Below, piece by piece: positions 6,583 to 14,247 of a stretch of DNA of 44,923 nt (position 1 is the first letter of the stretch; the number at the start of each line of letters is the position of its first letter). Position numbers and translations under genes: made by a program. The notes under the pieces were generated by a model. It was not told the origin of the DNA. It searched no databases and was given only the letters and a program-made list of their open reading frames with translations. The stretch comes from Deltaproteobacteria bacterium (GTDB lineage Bacteria > Desulfobacterota > Desulfobaccia > Desulfobaccales > 0-14-0-80-60-11). Location: assembly GCA_016208235.1 (NCBI GenBank), contig JACQYN010000087.1, forward strand, positions 1-44,923, written 5' to 3'.

Positions 6583-9365
6583 CGTGCTTCCTTCCATCCC
6601 AAGAGCTGATTCAGCAAACGCCCCACAACTTGCGGCAGGGGAAAGGCGGGGACAGTTTCTTTATGGCTTTTTTCCAGAAGCCGCAGAAAGGCCGGCAGGA
6701 CACTCAGGGAGGCCAGCAACACGCTGAGGCTGCCCACGGTGGCCAGCAGGCCCAGGCTGAAGACCCCCCGGTGTCCGGAGATCATCAGGCTGCCGAAGCC
6801 CAAAGTGGTGGTTAAAGCGGCCAGGGCCACGCCTTTGGCGGTGCTGGCCGGCAAGGTGATGGCCCGGGCGGATTCCTCCATCTGCCAGCGCACCAGGATG
6901 ATGATGCCAAACTCAATCCCTTCCCCCAAGACCAAGGGCAGAAAGAGCACATTGGCCTGATTGAAGGGCAGATCCAGCAGCCACATGATGTTCAGGGTCC
7001 AGCCGGTGCCGACAAATAGAGGCAGCAGCGCCAGCAGAGTCAGTTTCAGGCTGCGGAAGAGCAAAAGGAGCATGATGCTGATGGCGGCCAGGGCCATGCC
7101 CGCGGCCCACAAACAGGCGTTGCGGAAGGCCAGGTTAAAGTGATGGAGGAGGACGGGGTCCCCCACCGCCTCGGCGTCCACGCTTTTGAGGTCACGGACA
7201 AACTTCTCCAGGGGCTCCTGCTCCCAGATATCCAGGGAAGGGAAGACCCGTAGGAGTAGTTCCCCCTGGGAACTGACGAAACGTCTCTTCACCTCTGCAG
7301 GCAGGTCCTTAAGACTGGGGGGAGCCGCGAGCAGGTTCTCTTTGAGGAGGTCCCACATGCCTTTGAGATCCCCGAAAAAGCGCTTCTCAAAATCAGCCAG
7401 CCTGGCCGCCGACTCGGGGTGGCTTTCGGGGCCCAGGAGAACAATGATCCGGTTGAGAAGGGAAGTAGCCTCCAGTATCTGGGACTTGGTGACCGAGTCT
7501 TCGGCGTTTTCCAGGCCATTCCGAGCCTGCGAGAGTTTAAAATTGATGCGCCTCAGCACCCCGGACAGCTCCTGGGGAGAAGAGGGGTTGGAAGGGGCTC
7601 CGGGAAATTCCACCTGGGCAAATATCGGCCCCAGTTCCTGGAGGATGCTCCGTTTGGCTTCCACCCCGCTGGGCAGAAAGGATAAGGCCGACTCCACGTG
7701 GGAGACGGTGGCCAACTCTTTTAATTTCTGGGATTTGGCTTCCAGCTCCGGCAGGGAGTTGGCGGTCAAGGCCCCGTACGCGGTGGAATAACGGGAATCC
7801 CTGAGCAACTTCATTTCCCAGGCCACCGATTCCGTATTCTGATTTTGCAGGTGCAAGGGGTTCAGATCGAAATTCACGTGGGATAGGCTAAAGCCTCCCA
7901 GGGCCATCATCCCCAATCCCAGGACTGCGATCACCCCCGGGCGCTTCCAGGACAGGGCCAGGAAGGGGCGGGGGCTGCCGCTTTCATGGGGCGTCTGGGC
8001 GGGACGGCACTTTTCGGTAACCATGACCAGGGCCGGCAGCAGCACCAGGGTAACCACCAGCATCAGCAGCATGCCCAAGGCGAGAATCTGCCCCATCTCC
8101 GCCAGCCCCTTAAAGCCGGTGAAGACCAGGGGCAGGAAGGAGAAGGCCGCGGCCACCGCCGCGTAAATAATCCCGGGCGCGGCCCGCTGCAGCGTATAGC
8201 CCAGGGTTTCCAGGGTGCAGCGTTTTTGGTTTTTCTGTTCCTCTTCCAGTCGGCAAAACCAATGGATCCCATAATCGATGGTGAGCCCCAGCATCAAGGG
8301 CGCGAAGACCATGGAGAGGAGATTGAGATGGCCCACCACCAGGGTGGCCACCCCGAAGGTCAGGCAGAGACCGGTGACCAATACCACGCACTCCAGCAGC
8401 GGGCGTTTCAGGCTGCGCAAGAAGATGATGAGCAGCAGCATCTGGCCCATTAGAGAGAGCCAGGTGGCCAGGGCGATGTCTTTCATGGCCCCGGACATCT
8501 CGTCGGCTTCCAGGGCCACGGGTCCGGTCACTCCTGCCTTAATATGGGGAAATCTGGCTTTGACTTGGCCCACAATCTGCCGCAGCAGAGTCAGAGTGCG
8601 GCTGGAGGTGGCATACCCGTCTTCTTCGGGAGTAATCAGGAAGAGCAGGTACTTGTCGTTTTCGGTAAACAGGTAGCCTTCCTGGGAAAGATCGGTCAGC
8701 TCCCCCGGGAAGAAACTCTTGAGGGGGGAGACATAGGTCCGGTCTCCTTCCAGCCGCTGCTGCAACTGCCTCAAGGTGGCGTTCAGGAAAGAAAGGTCCG
8801 GCAGCTTTTCCTCAGCCTTGCCCTCTTCCAGAAATTCCGTGAAGAGGTGGCCGATCATGGAGCGGGTGATTTCCCCGTTAATGACCTGAAAATATCCGGC
8901 GAGATTGGGGTTGGCGGCCAGTCCCTCCAAGACCTGGCGATTCTCCAGCAGATTCGTTTTGAGTTTCGCCAGTTCCTTGGGCTCCAGATAAAGTAAGGCC
9001 CATTGCTTGAATCTGTCCGGTTCCAGCCGGTAGAAAAATTCGGGAAATTCCCGGGGATAGCGGCGCAGTTCCTTGGCGAGAGCTTCGGCAAAGGCAATAG
9101 AGTTACTGCGATGGCCGTTTTCCGCGACCACCATCAGCCCGTCATGGGAACCGAAGGCCTTATCCAGTTGGTCGCTGCGGGCGATGAGTTTTTGGTCACT
9201 GGCCACCAAGTCGCTGCGGTTGGTGCGGAAGGCCAGGTGGGTGACGGCATAATAGACCGAAAGCCCGGCCAGCACCAAAGCTATCGCAATGATGGGCCAA
9301 GCGAACCGTTGCAGCCTGCGGATCAGACTCTGACAGGTTCGTGACGATTCGGAATTTTCCGGCAA
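6579..9365 (-). CDS. hpnN: RND/MMPL-family transporter (HpnN-like)
   Basis: This 928-residue inner-membrane protein has the duplicated RND/MMPL layout. TM1 is near residues 20-40, followed by a large periplasmic domain and a five- to six-helix bundle with GLTIDYGIHWF (about 357-367). A second TM near 475-495 precedes a second periplasmic domain and a final bundle with VLGEGIEFGIIILVRW. It matches the hopanoid-associated RND proteins (HpnN) that move lipids to the outer membrane, usually with the MlaC-like HpnM encoded next to it, as here. The start is a TTG at 9365, so expression may be weak. Energy would come from the proton gradient. Confidence 0.78.
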   Translation of the reverse strand: MPENSESSRTCQSLIRRLQRFAWPIIAIALVLAGLSVYYAVTHLAFRTNRSDLVASDQKLIARSDQLDKAFGSHDGLMVVAENGHRSNSIAFAEALAKELRRYPREFPEFFYRLEPDRFKQWALLYLEPKELAKLKTNLLENRQVLEGLAANPNLAGYFQVINGEITRSMIGHLFTEFLEEGKAEEKLPDLSFLNATLRQLQQRLEGDRTYVSPLKSFFPGELTDLSQEGYLFTENDKYLLFLITPEEDGYATSSRTLTLLRQIVGQVKARFPHIKAGVTGPVALEADEMSGAMKDIALATWLSLMGQMLLLIIFLRSLKRPLLECVVLVTGLCLTFGVATLVVGHLNLLSMVFAPLMLGLTIDYGIHWFCRLEEEQKNQKRCTLETLGYTLQRAAPGIIYAAVAAAFSFLPLVFTGFKGLAEMGQILALGMLLMLVVTLVLLPALVMVTEKCRPAQTPHESGSPRPFLALSWKRPGVIAVLGLGMMALGGFSLSHVNFDLNPLHLQNQNTESVAWEMKLLRDSRYSTAYGALTANSLPELEAKSQKLKELATVSHVESALSFLPSGVEAKRSILQELGPIFAQVEFPGAPSNPSSPQELSGVLRRINFKLSQARNGLENAEDSVTKSQILEATSLLNRIIVLLGPESHPESAARLADFEKRFFGDLKGMWDLLKENLLAAPPSLKDLPAEVKRRFVSSQGELLLRVFPSLDIWEQEPLEKFVRDLKSVDAEAVGDPVLLHHFNLAFRNACLWAAGMALAAISIMLLLLFRSLKLTLLALLPLFVGTGWTLNIMWLLDLPFNQANVLFLPLVLGEGIEFGIIILVRWQMEESARAITLPASTAKGVALAALTTTLGFGSLMISGHRGVFSLGLLATVGSLSVLLASLSVLPAFLRLLEKSHKETVPAFPLPQVVGRLLNQLLGWKEAR

Positions 9366-9866
9366 GTTATTCCCTTGTCTTAAATTGGGGGGAGAAAATA
9401 TGGCGAAATGAGATCATCCTGCGGCGAACCAATGCGGCGCCGGTTGTCACCGCACTCCTCCCCCTGATTGCCGCCGAGCCGAGACTCTTGATGTTTAGGT
9501 AGCCTGCATGTATCTATCGTTTAGTTAATAATAAATTTTGTCAAGTCAAGTCAAGAGAAACGCCCCATCCCCAATTCACATGTATCTCCATGTATAAATT
9601 ATTTCGGTAAAATTGGGAAAAAGAAAAGAATTTTAGCAGAAATTTTGGCAGAAGGGAGCACTTTTTTTACAGTTCTTCCTCCAAAAATTACCGGGGCCTC
9701 TGAAAAAGAGTCGTCGGCGGAGATAGAGCCGACAGGGCGGGCTTCTATGCCCTCCTGTAGCCCCGCCCCCCACCCTCCTTTCTACCCGCATCCGGATGTC
9801 AATTCCCTCCTCCCCTATCCTTCCCGGCCATGATTCCTTCTCCGCTCAAAAATTCCGGAAAAAATG
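9366..9866. other. Intergenic region, no gene seen
   Basis: This 500-bp divergent gap separates hpnN (leftward) from the ModE-like gene (rightward). It is AT-rich around 9520-9620 and contains a short TCAAG tandem (about 9540-9555). A TTGACA-like hexamer on the minus strand inside that tandem could serve hpnN, but no convincing -10 follows. Short open frames here have no family features. Confidence 0.4.
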
Positions 9867-9909
9867 TTGAGTTCTCTAAGGAGATTTGCTATTTTTTTTT
9901 AAGAATAGC
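9867..9909 (+). promoter_or_regulatory. Promoter and ModE-type operator of the regulator gene
   Basis: A candidate promoter reads TTGAGT (9867-9872), 17 bp, TATTTT (9890-9895). An inverted repeat GCTATT (9888-9893), 10 bp, AATAGC (9904-9909) covers the -10 and the predicted start of transcription. A protein bound here would block its own gene. The identical arms with identical spacing recur at 10321-10342 before tupA. The predicted mRNA leader would be only about 10 nt. Confidence 0.6.
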
Positions 9910-9912
9910 GAT

Positions 9913-10296
9913 ATGGCCATCAAGAAAAAAGATCATGGCCGGGGCACCGCCCTGGCTGCCAGCTCTCCGGCTGCCGGGGTGCAGATCAAAGGGCGCCTCT
10001 GGTTGGAAAGAGACGGGGAAACCTTCCTGAGTTGGGGGCGGGTGGTGCTCCTGGAGCGAATCCGGGAACTGGGTTCCATCGCCGCCGCGGCCCGTTCCAT
10101 GGAGATGGCTTACAGCCATGCCTGGTCCCTGGTGGCCGACATGAACCGTCTGGCCGGGGAAGACCTGGTGGCCCGGACCTTTGGGGGGAAAAACGGCGGC
10201 CGGGCCTGGCTGACCCCCGCGGGTGAGGCGGCAGTCGCCAATTTTTGGGACATGGCCGGTAAGTTCCAGGAATGGTTAACAAATCAAGAGGGTTGA
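9913..10296 (+). CDS. Single-domain ModE-type winged-helix regulator
   Basis: The ~127-residue product matches the N-terminal DNA-binding domain of the molybdate regulator ModE: VQIKGRLWLERDGETFLSWG, then the HTH LGSIAAAARSMEMAYSHAWS, then GGKNGGRAWLTPAGEA. E. coli ModE has about 260 residues with two C-terminal TOBE/Mop domains that bind oxyanion; these are absent, so how it senses tungstate or molybdate is unclear. It sits directly upstream of tupABC and both promoters share one inverted repeat, so it probably controls tungstate uptake and itself. The ATG at 9913 is chosen; AAGGAG at 9878-9883 is followed too closely by a TTG at 9886, leaving a near-leaderless ATG or the TTG as alternatives. 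Confidence 0.82.
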   Translation: MAIKKKDHGRGTALAASSPAAGVQIKGRLWLERDGETFLSWGRVVLLERIRELGSIAAAARSMEMAYSHAWSLVADMNRLAGEDLVARTFGGKNGGRAWLTPAGEAAVANFWDMAGKFQEWLTNQEG

Positions 10297-10311
10297 AATA
10301 CTCTGTTTTTT

Positions 10312-10342
10312 TTGCAATTCGCTATTCTATTAATTAAATAGC
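10312..10342 (+). promoter_or_regulatory. tupA promoter with ModE-type operator
   Basis: GCTATT (10321-10326), 10 bp, AATAGC (10337-10342) repeats exactly the arms and spacing of the site before the regulator gene. A candidate promoter, TTGCAA (10312-10317), 17 bp, TAAATA (10335-10340), overlaps it, so binding would repress tupABC. The -10 assignment is inference; the repeat is seen directly. Confidence 0.6.
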
Positions 10343-10396
10343 GCTTCTTCCAGGCACCCCCTTATCTGATTAAGACAGCCAAAGAGGAGGGATAAA

Positions 10397-11212
10397 ATGG
10401 GAAAAACGTCAATCTTGGTTTTGCTGGGATCACTTTTGATTGCTGCCAACATCTCATCAGCGGAAACCCGCATCAAGTGCGCGTCCACCACCAGCACCCA
10501 AAATTCGGGAATGTTCGATTACCTGTTGCCCATCTTTGAGAAGAAGACCGGCATCAAGGTGGACGTGGTGGCCGTGGGCACCGGCGCGGCCATTGAAATC
10601 GGCAAGCGGGGCGACGCGGACGTGGTCATGGTCCACGCCAAGGAGCAGGAATTGAAGGTCGTAAAAGAAGGAGCCTTCGTCAACCGCCATGACCTGATGT
10701 ACAATGATTTCGTCATCATCGGCCCGGCCAATGACCCCTTAAAGATCAAGGGCATGAAATCCGCGGCGGAGGCTTTCAAGAAGATCGCGGCCCAGGGAGC
10801 GCCTTTTGTCTCCCGGGGGGATAAGTCCGGCACAAATACCAAGGAGTTGGCCCTCTGGAAGGCCGCGGGCCTCGATCCCAAGGGGAAGAAATGGTACCTG
10901 GAGGTGGGCCAGGGCATGGAAAAGGCCCAGCGTATCGCCAACGAGAAGCGGGCGTATACCCTCACCGACCGGGGCACCTGGCTGGCTACCAAGGACAAAG
11001 ACAAGCTGGAGATGGTGGTGGTCCTGGAAGGCGACCCCGTCCTCTTTAATCAATACGGGGTGATGGCGGTGAATCCGGAAAAACACAAGAAGGCCAAATT
11101 CAAGGAGGCCATGGTCTTCACTAACTGGCTCATCTCCCCGGAAGGCCAACAGGCCATCGGGGCTTTCAAAGATAAGCATGGGAACCAACTCTTCATTCCC
11201 AATGCGAAATAG
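10397..11212 (+). CDS. tupA: Tungstate ABC transporter, substrate-binding protein
   Basis: The 271-residue periplasmic binding protein has a signal peptide ending near ISSAETR. The oxyanion-binding N-terminus contains CASTTSTQNSGMFDYLLP, the TTSTxxSG hallmark of TupA rather than ModA. Further family motifs are GTGAAIEIGKRGDADVVMVH and FVSRGDKSGTNTKE. It captures tungstate for enzymes such as formate dehydrogenase and aldehyde:ferredoxin oxidoreductase. GAGGAGG lies shortly before the ATG. The gene is first in tupABC and is followed by a hairpin that could favour tupA mRNA over the downstream genes. Confidence 0.93.
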   Translation: MGKTSILVLLGSLLIAANISSAETRIKCASTTSTQNSGMFDYLLPIFEKKTGIKVDVVAVGTGAAIEIGKRGDADVVMVHAKEQELKVVKEGAFVNRHDLMYNDFVIIGPANDPLKIKGMKSAAEAFKKIAAQGAPFVSRGDKSGTNTKELALWKAAGLDPKGKKWYLEVGQGMEKAQRIANEKRAYTLTDRGTWLATKDKDKLEMVVVLEGDPVLFNQYGVMAVNPEKHKKAKFKEAMVFTNWLISPEGQQAIGAFKDKHGNQLFIPNAK

Positions 11213-11221
11213 AAATTTCCC

Positions 11222-11267
11222 AGGGCAGGCCGTGGGCGCATTTTAGGTTCGGCCTGCCCTTACTTTT
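11222..11267 (+). terminator. Intra-operon hairpin between tupA and tupB
   Basis: AGGGCAGGCCG (11222-11232) pairs with CGGCCTGCCCT (11250-11260), an 11-bp perfect stem, followed by TACTTTT. The U-tract is short, so it may act as a partial terminator or an mRNA 3'-end stabiliser. Either would give more binding protein than permease, which is common in ABC importer operons. Confidence 0.55.
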
Positions 11268-11276
11268 GGCGTTAGC

Positions 11277-11996
11277 ATGGATACTATACTCCAGGGATTT
11301 AGCAGCGCGTTTAAGCTGATCACCGCGCTTGATCCCGAATTGTTAAAAATTATCTGGCTGTCCCTCCAGGTCTCGGCCGCGGCCTTGCTGCTGGCCCTCA
11401 TCCTGGGCCTGCCCCTGGGGGCCTTGCTGGCTCTCAAAAGACTACCTCTTCGGGGGCTGATCCTCAGCGTGATCAATACCGGCATGGGGTTGCCCCCGGT
11501 GGTGGTGGGACTCTTTGTCTATCTGCTGCTCTCCCGCAGCGGCCCCTTGGGCTTCATGGAGCTTCTCTATACCCCCGGAGCCATGATCATCGCTCAGTTA
11601 ATCCTGTCCTTTCCCATAGTCACTTCCCTGTCCCATACCGCCATCGTCAACGTGAATCCCATTATCAGGCAGGCGGCCCAGGTCTTAGGGGCCAATCCCC
11701 TGCAAGAGGCCCTGACCGTCATCAGGGAAGCCCGGTACGGGATTATGACCGGGGGCATCGCCGCGTTGGGCCGGGTCACCGCGGAGGTGGGCGCGGTGAT
11801 CATGGTGGGGGGCAACATTGCCGGTTATACCCGGGTGATGACCACCACCATCGCTTTAGAAACGGATAAAGGGAATTTCGATCTGGCCATTGCCTTGGGG
11901 ATCATCCTCCTGGGCCTGTCGCTCATGATCAACGTGGCCTTCCGGACCTTGCAGAAGATGGGCCGAACCGGCTCCGGGGTCATTTTATGGGATTAA
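11277..11996 (+). CDS. tupB: Tungstate ABC transporter, permease
   Basis: The 239-residue inner-membrane protein has five or six predicted helices and the ABC permease coupling loop around ANPLQEALTVIREARYGIMTGGIAALGRVTAEVGA. This form of the EAA loop is typical of TupB and related anion permeases. It would form the homodimeric channel accepting tungstate from TupA, powered by TupC. No clear Shine-Dalgarno precedes the ATG at 11277. The 3' end overlaps tupC by 10 nt, indicating coupled translation. Confidence 0.92.
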   Translation: MDTILQGFSSAFKLITALDPELLKIIWLSLQVSAAALLLALILGLPLGALLALKRLPLRGLILSVINTGMGLPPVVVGLFVYLLLSRSGPLGFMELLYTPGAMIIAQLILSFPIVTSLSHTAIVNVNPIIRQAAQVLGANPLQEALTVIREARYGIMTGGIAALGRVTAEVGAVIMVGGNIAGYTRVMTTTIALETDKGNFDLAIALGIILLGLSLMINVAFRTLQKMGRTGSGVILWD

Positions 11997-12640
11997 GCCT
12001 GGAATTGGCCCAAATCTCCAAGGCCTATAACGGCCAGGTTATTCTGCGGGATTGCTCCTGGGTCTTCGAAACCGGATTATCCCACGTATTGATGGGCCCC
12101 AACGGCACGGGCAAGTCCACCCTGTTAAGGATCTGCGCCCTGCTGGAGGCCCCGGACCGGGGCCGGGTAAACTATCTGGCCGACGGCCGGCCCCTGCCCC
12201 TTGATTTGGATTTAAAACGCCGAATTACTCTGCTTTTGCCCGGCGTCGGGGTCTTCAACACTTCGGTCTTCAATAATGTGGCTTACGGCTTGAAAATCCG
12301 GGGCATCAACCGGAAGGAGATACAAGCGAAGGTGGATGCTACTCTGGAGGCGGTGGGTCTGGTAGAAAAGAAGCGGCAACGGGCTCTCGACCTCTCCACC
12401 GGCCAGAGCAAGCGCCTGGGTCTGGCCCGGGCCATGGTCCTGGAACCGGAGGTCATCTTCCTGGATGAGCCCACCGCGTCCATTGATCAGGCAAATACCG
12501 AGATCATCGAAGACATCATCATGAACCTGAAGGCCGAAAAAAAGGCCACCATTATCATGGTGACCCATGATCCGGCCCAGGCGGAAAGGCTGGGGGACCG
12601 GCTGCTCTTGATCAAGGACGGCAAACTGTGGCCCGGGTGA
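11987..12640 (+). CDS. tupC: Tungstate ABC transporter, ATP-binding protein
   Basis: The 217-residue ABC ATPase has a Walker A (GPNGTGKST, 37-45), a signature LSTGQSKRLGLARA (about 134) where Thr replaces the usual second residue of LSGGQ, and a Walker B VIFLDEP (about 155). The H-loop is MVTHD. It is short, ending soon after the H-loop with no C-terminal regulatory TOBE domain as found in ModC. It hydrolyses ATP to drive tungstate import through TupB. The last codons lie inside the hairpin that separates it from the converging cytochrome b gene. Confidence 0.93.
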   Translation: MGLSLELAQISKAYNGQVILRDCSWVFETGLSHVLMGPNGTGKSTLLRICALLEAPDRGRVNYLADGRPLPLDLDLKRRITLLLPGVGVFNTSVFNNVAYGLKIRGINRKEIQAKVDATLEAVGLVEKKRQRALDLSTGQSKRLGLARAMVLEPEVIFLDEPTASIDQANTEIIEDIIMNLKAEKKATIIMVTHDPAQAERLGDRLLLIKDGKLWPG

Positions 12641-12654
12641 AACCTCACCCGGGC
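12631..12654. terminator. Hairpin between converging tupC and cytochrome b genes
   Basis: GCCCGGGTGA and TCACCCGGGC form a perfect 10-bp stem with an AACC loop. It overlaps the tupC stop codon and lies 4 bp from the cytochrome b stop. There is no T-run on either side, but its place between convergent genes fits a bidirectional transcription block. Confidence 0.5.
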
Positions 12655-12657
12655 TCC

Positions 12658-13488
12658 TCAGTGCCATTCAATGTAATTTCGGTAGATAATAATGGTGAGC
12701 AGCAGATACAGGCCGACAATCAGGGCCGTATAGCCGAAGATGAAATACATCACCCGGTACCAATAGGGCGGCCCCGGGACTATGGCCTCCTCCAGCCGCC
12801 CCTCCTCCTCTAGCCTGGCGATCCACAGGGGTTTTTCCTCCCGCTCCTTTTCCAGTTCCACGCTGCCTGCGAACATGCATTCATTCATGGGAAACATGCC
12901 CCGGCGCAGGTGGCCGATGGTGAAGTGGATGATGAAGATATAGAGCATGGCCAGCAGGGCCTCGGCCCGGTGGAAGAGAACCAGGACATTCAAGACCCAG
13001 CCGGGCATGATGCGGCTGGCTGCCAGCGGATACATGAGCGGCAAGCCGGTTATTGCCAGAAGCGGCAACCCCCAAAAAACCGCCCAGTAGTCGAACTTCT
13101 CCCAGTAGGTCCAGCGGTCGAAGGCCGGGGGCGGCCCCATTCCGAAGAACCAGCGCACCTTTTGTCCCAGGTGTACCACATCCGCCCGCTGGGGCACCAG
13201 GGAATCCGCATCAAACAAGCTTTTCCGCCAGGATTTCCATTCCACCTTGGCTAACACGTAGGCGATGTGAATCACAAAGCCGATGATCATCAGGATGCCC
13301 ACCGTATTGTGGACGGTGGTGGCGCCGCCATAGCCGCCGAAGAGGTTGACGACGAACTTCCCCCAACTGGTGGCGTACAGCAGGCGCCCCATGCCGGTGA
13401 CCGCCTGGATCAGGAAGGTCACCATGATGAAGACATGGAAGACGCGGTCAAAGATATTGAACCGGACTATCCGCACCTGGTCATTCAT
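12658..13488 (-). CDS. Cytochrome b (formate dehydrogenase gamma / b561-like) membrane subunit
   Basis: The 276-residue protein has about five membrane helices. Candidate haem-b ligands are His18 (FDRVFHVFIM), the His pair in TTVHNTVGILMIIGFVIHIAY, and the His residues in LFHRAEALLAMLYIFIIHFTIGH. This is the four-helix di-haem pattern of FdnI/HydC-type quinone-reactive cytochromes b. A fifth C-terminal helix (ALIVGLYLLLTIIIY) is extra. The start overlaps the upstream triheme cytochrome gene by 8 nt. Its probable role is to pass electrons between menaquinone and the two c-type cytochromes encoded with it; direction is unknown. Confidence 0.82.
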   Translation of the reverse strand: MNDQVRIVRFNIFDRVFHVFIMVTFLIQAVTGMGRLLYATSWGKFVVNLFGGYGGATTVHNTVGILMIIGFVIHIAYVLAKVEWKSWRKSLFDADSLVPQRADVVHLGQKVRWFFGMGPPPAFDRWTYWEKFDYWAVFWGLPLLAITGLPLMYPLAASRIMPGWVLNVLVLFHRAEALLAMLYIFIIHFTIGHLRRGMFPMNECMFAGSVELEKEREEKPLWIARLEEEGRLEEAIVPGPPYWYRVMYFIFGYTALIVGLYLLLTIIIYRNYIEWH

Positions 13489-14236
13489 TTTCCGGCTCCT
13501 CTGGTTCCGGCTTCTCGGGAGGGGACTTTGCCTGGGGCTCCGGCTTCATTTTCTCGCGCATGGCGTGGTAAGATTCCTTGCCCACCCAGATGAGGGTATG
13601 AAGGCCGAAAAAGGCCAGGGTGCCCACGATCAACAGGTACATGAACCAGTTGCTGTAATACAGGGAGGCAAAGGTCTTCCGGGTGGCGGGGTCCCCCGCC
13701 TTGGGCTCATGCACCAGATAGGTGGCAAAGGAGATATTTGCCCCTTCATGGCATTTGCTGCACACATAAGCGTGCCGGCGGATGGGGTTCAGGGGCGAGT
13801 AGTAGTAGTTGATGCCCGCAATAGGCTCACCCCCGTGGCACTGCCGGCAGGTAAGGTTGCCCCGGGTGGTGTGGCTGTGCTTGGCCTCCTCCACGTGGCA
13901 TTCTTCGCACCGCCGCAGTTCGTAGAACTGAATACCCGCGTGGGAATCTTCCATCCGGGAGCGGACATTAGGCTCCACCGCGGCCCGGGGCCGGTAAGGA
14001 GTAACAGATGGGTACCGCCGCACCACTTCCGGGGCCCCCACGAAGGGGCGCACGCGGCGGGGTTTGACTTCGTATTCCTCGTAGTAGCCGGTGCTGAGTT
14101 CCCGCTCCCGGTACCGGCGGATGGACGAGGTGACCTCCTCCTGGGCCGGCGCTGCCGGGGGCCACAGAACCAGGGCCCCCAGCAGCCCCAGGGCTGCCTG
14201 GAGAACGGCCTTCCGGAGCAGCCTCCGCAGGTGCAT
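13481..14236 (-). CDS. Membrane-anchored triheme c-type cytochrome
   Basis: The 251-residue product has an N-terminal signal sequence (LLGALVLWPPAAPAQ). Three CxxCH haem sites follow: CEECH, CRQCH and CSKCH, within roughly residues 115-165. One membrane helix (about 200-220, FMYLLIVGTLAFFGLHTLIW) is followed by an acidic/Pro-rich cytoplasmic tail. The haem domain should face the periplasm. The first half has a Tyr/Arg/Pro-rich region with no recognised fold. It lies between an octaheme lipocytochrome and a cytochrome b on one transcript, so it probably bridges the two. It is not an obvious NrfH/NapC protein, since the anchor is C-terminal and there are only three haems. Confidence 0.8.
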   Translation of the reverse strand: MHLRRLLRKAVLQAALGLLGALVLWPPAAPAQEEVTSSIRRYRERELSTGYYEEYEVKPRRVRPFVGAPEVVRRYPSVTPYRPRAAVEPNVRSRMEDSHAGIQFYELRRCEECHVEEAKHSHTTRGNLTCRQCHGGEPIAGINYYYSPLNPIRRHAYVCSKCHEGANISFATYLVHEPKAGDPATRKTFASLYYSNWFMYLLIVGTLAFFGLHTLIWVGKESYHAMREKMKPEPQAKSPPEKPEPEEPENE

Positions 14237-14247
14237 AGCCGTTCTCC

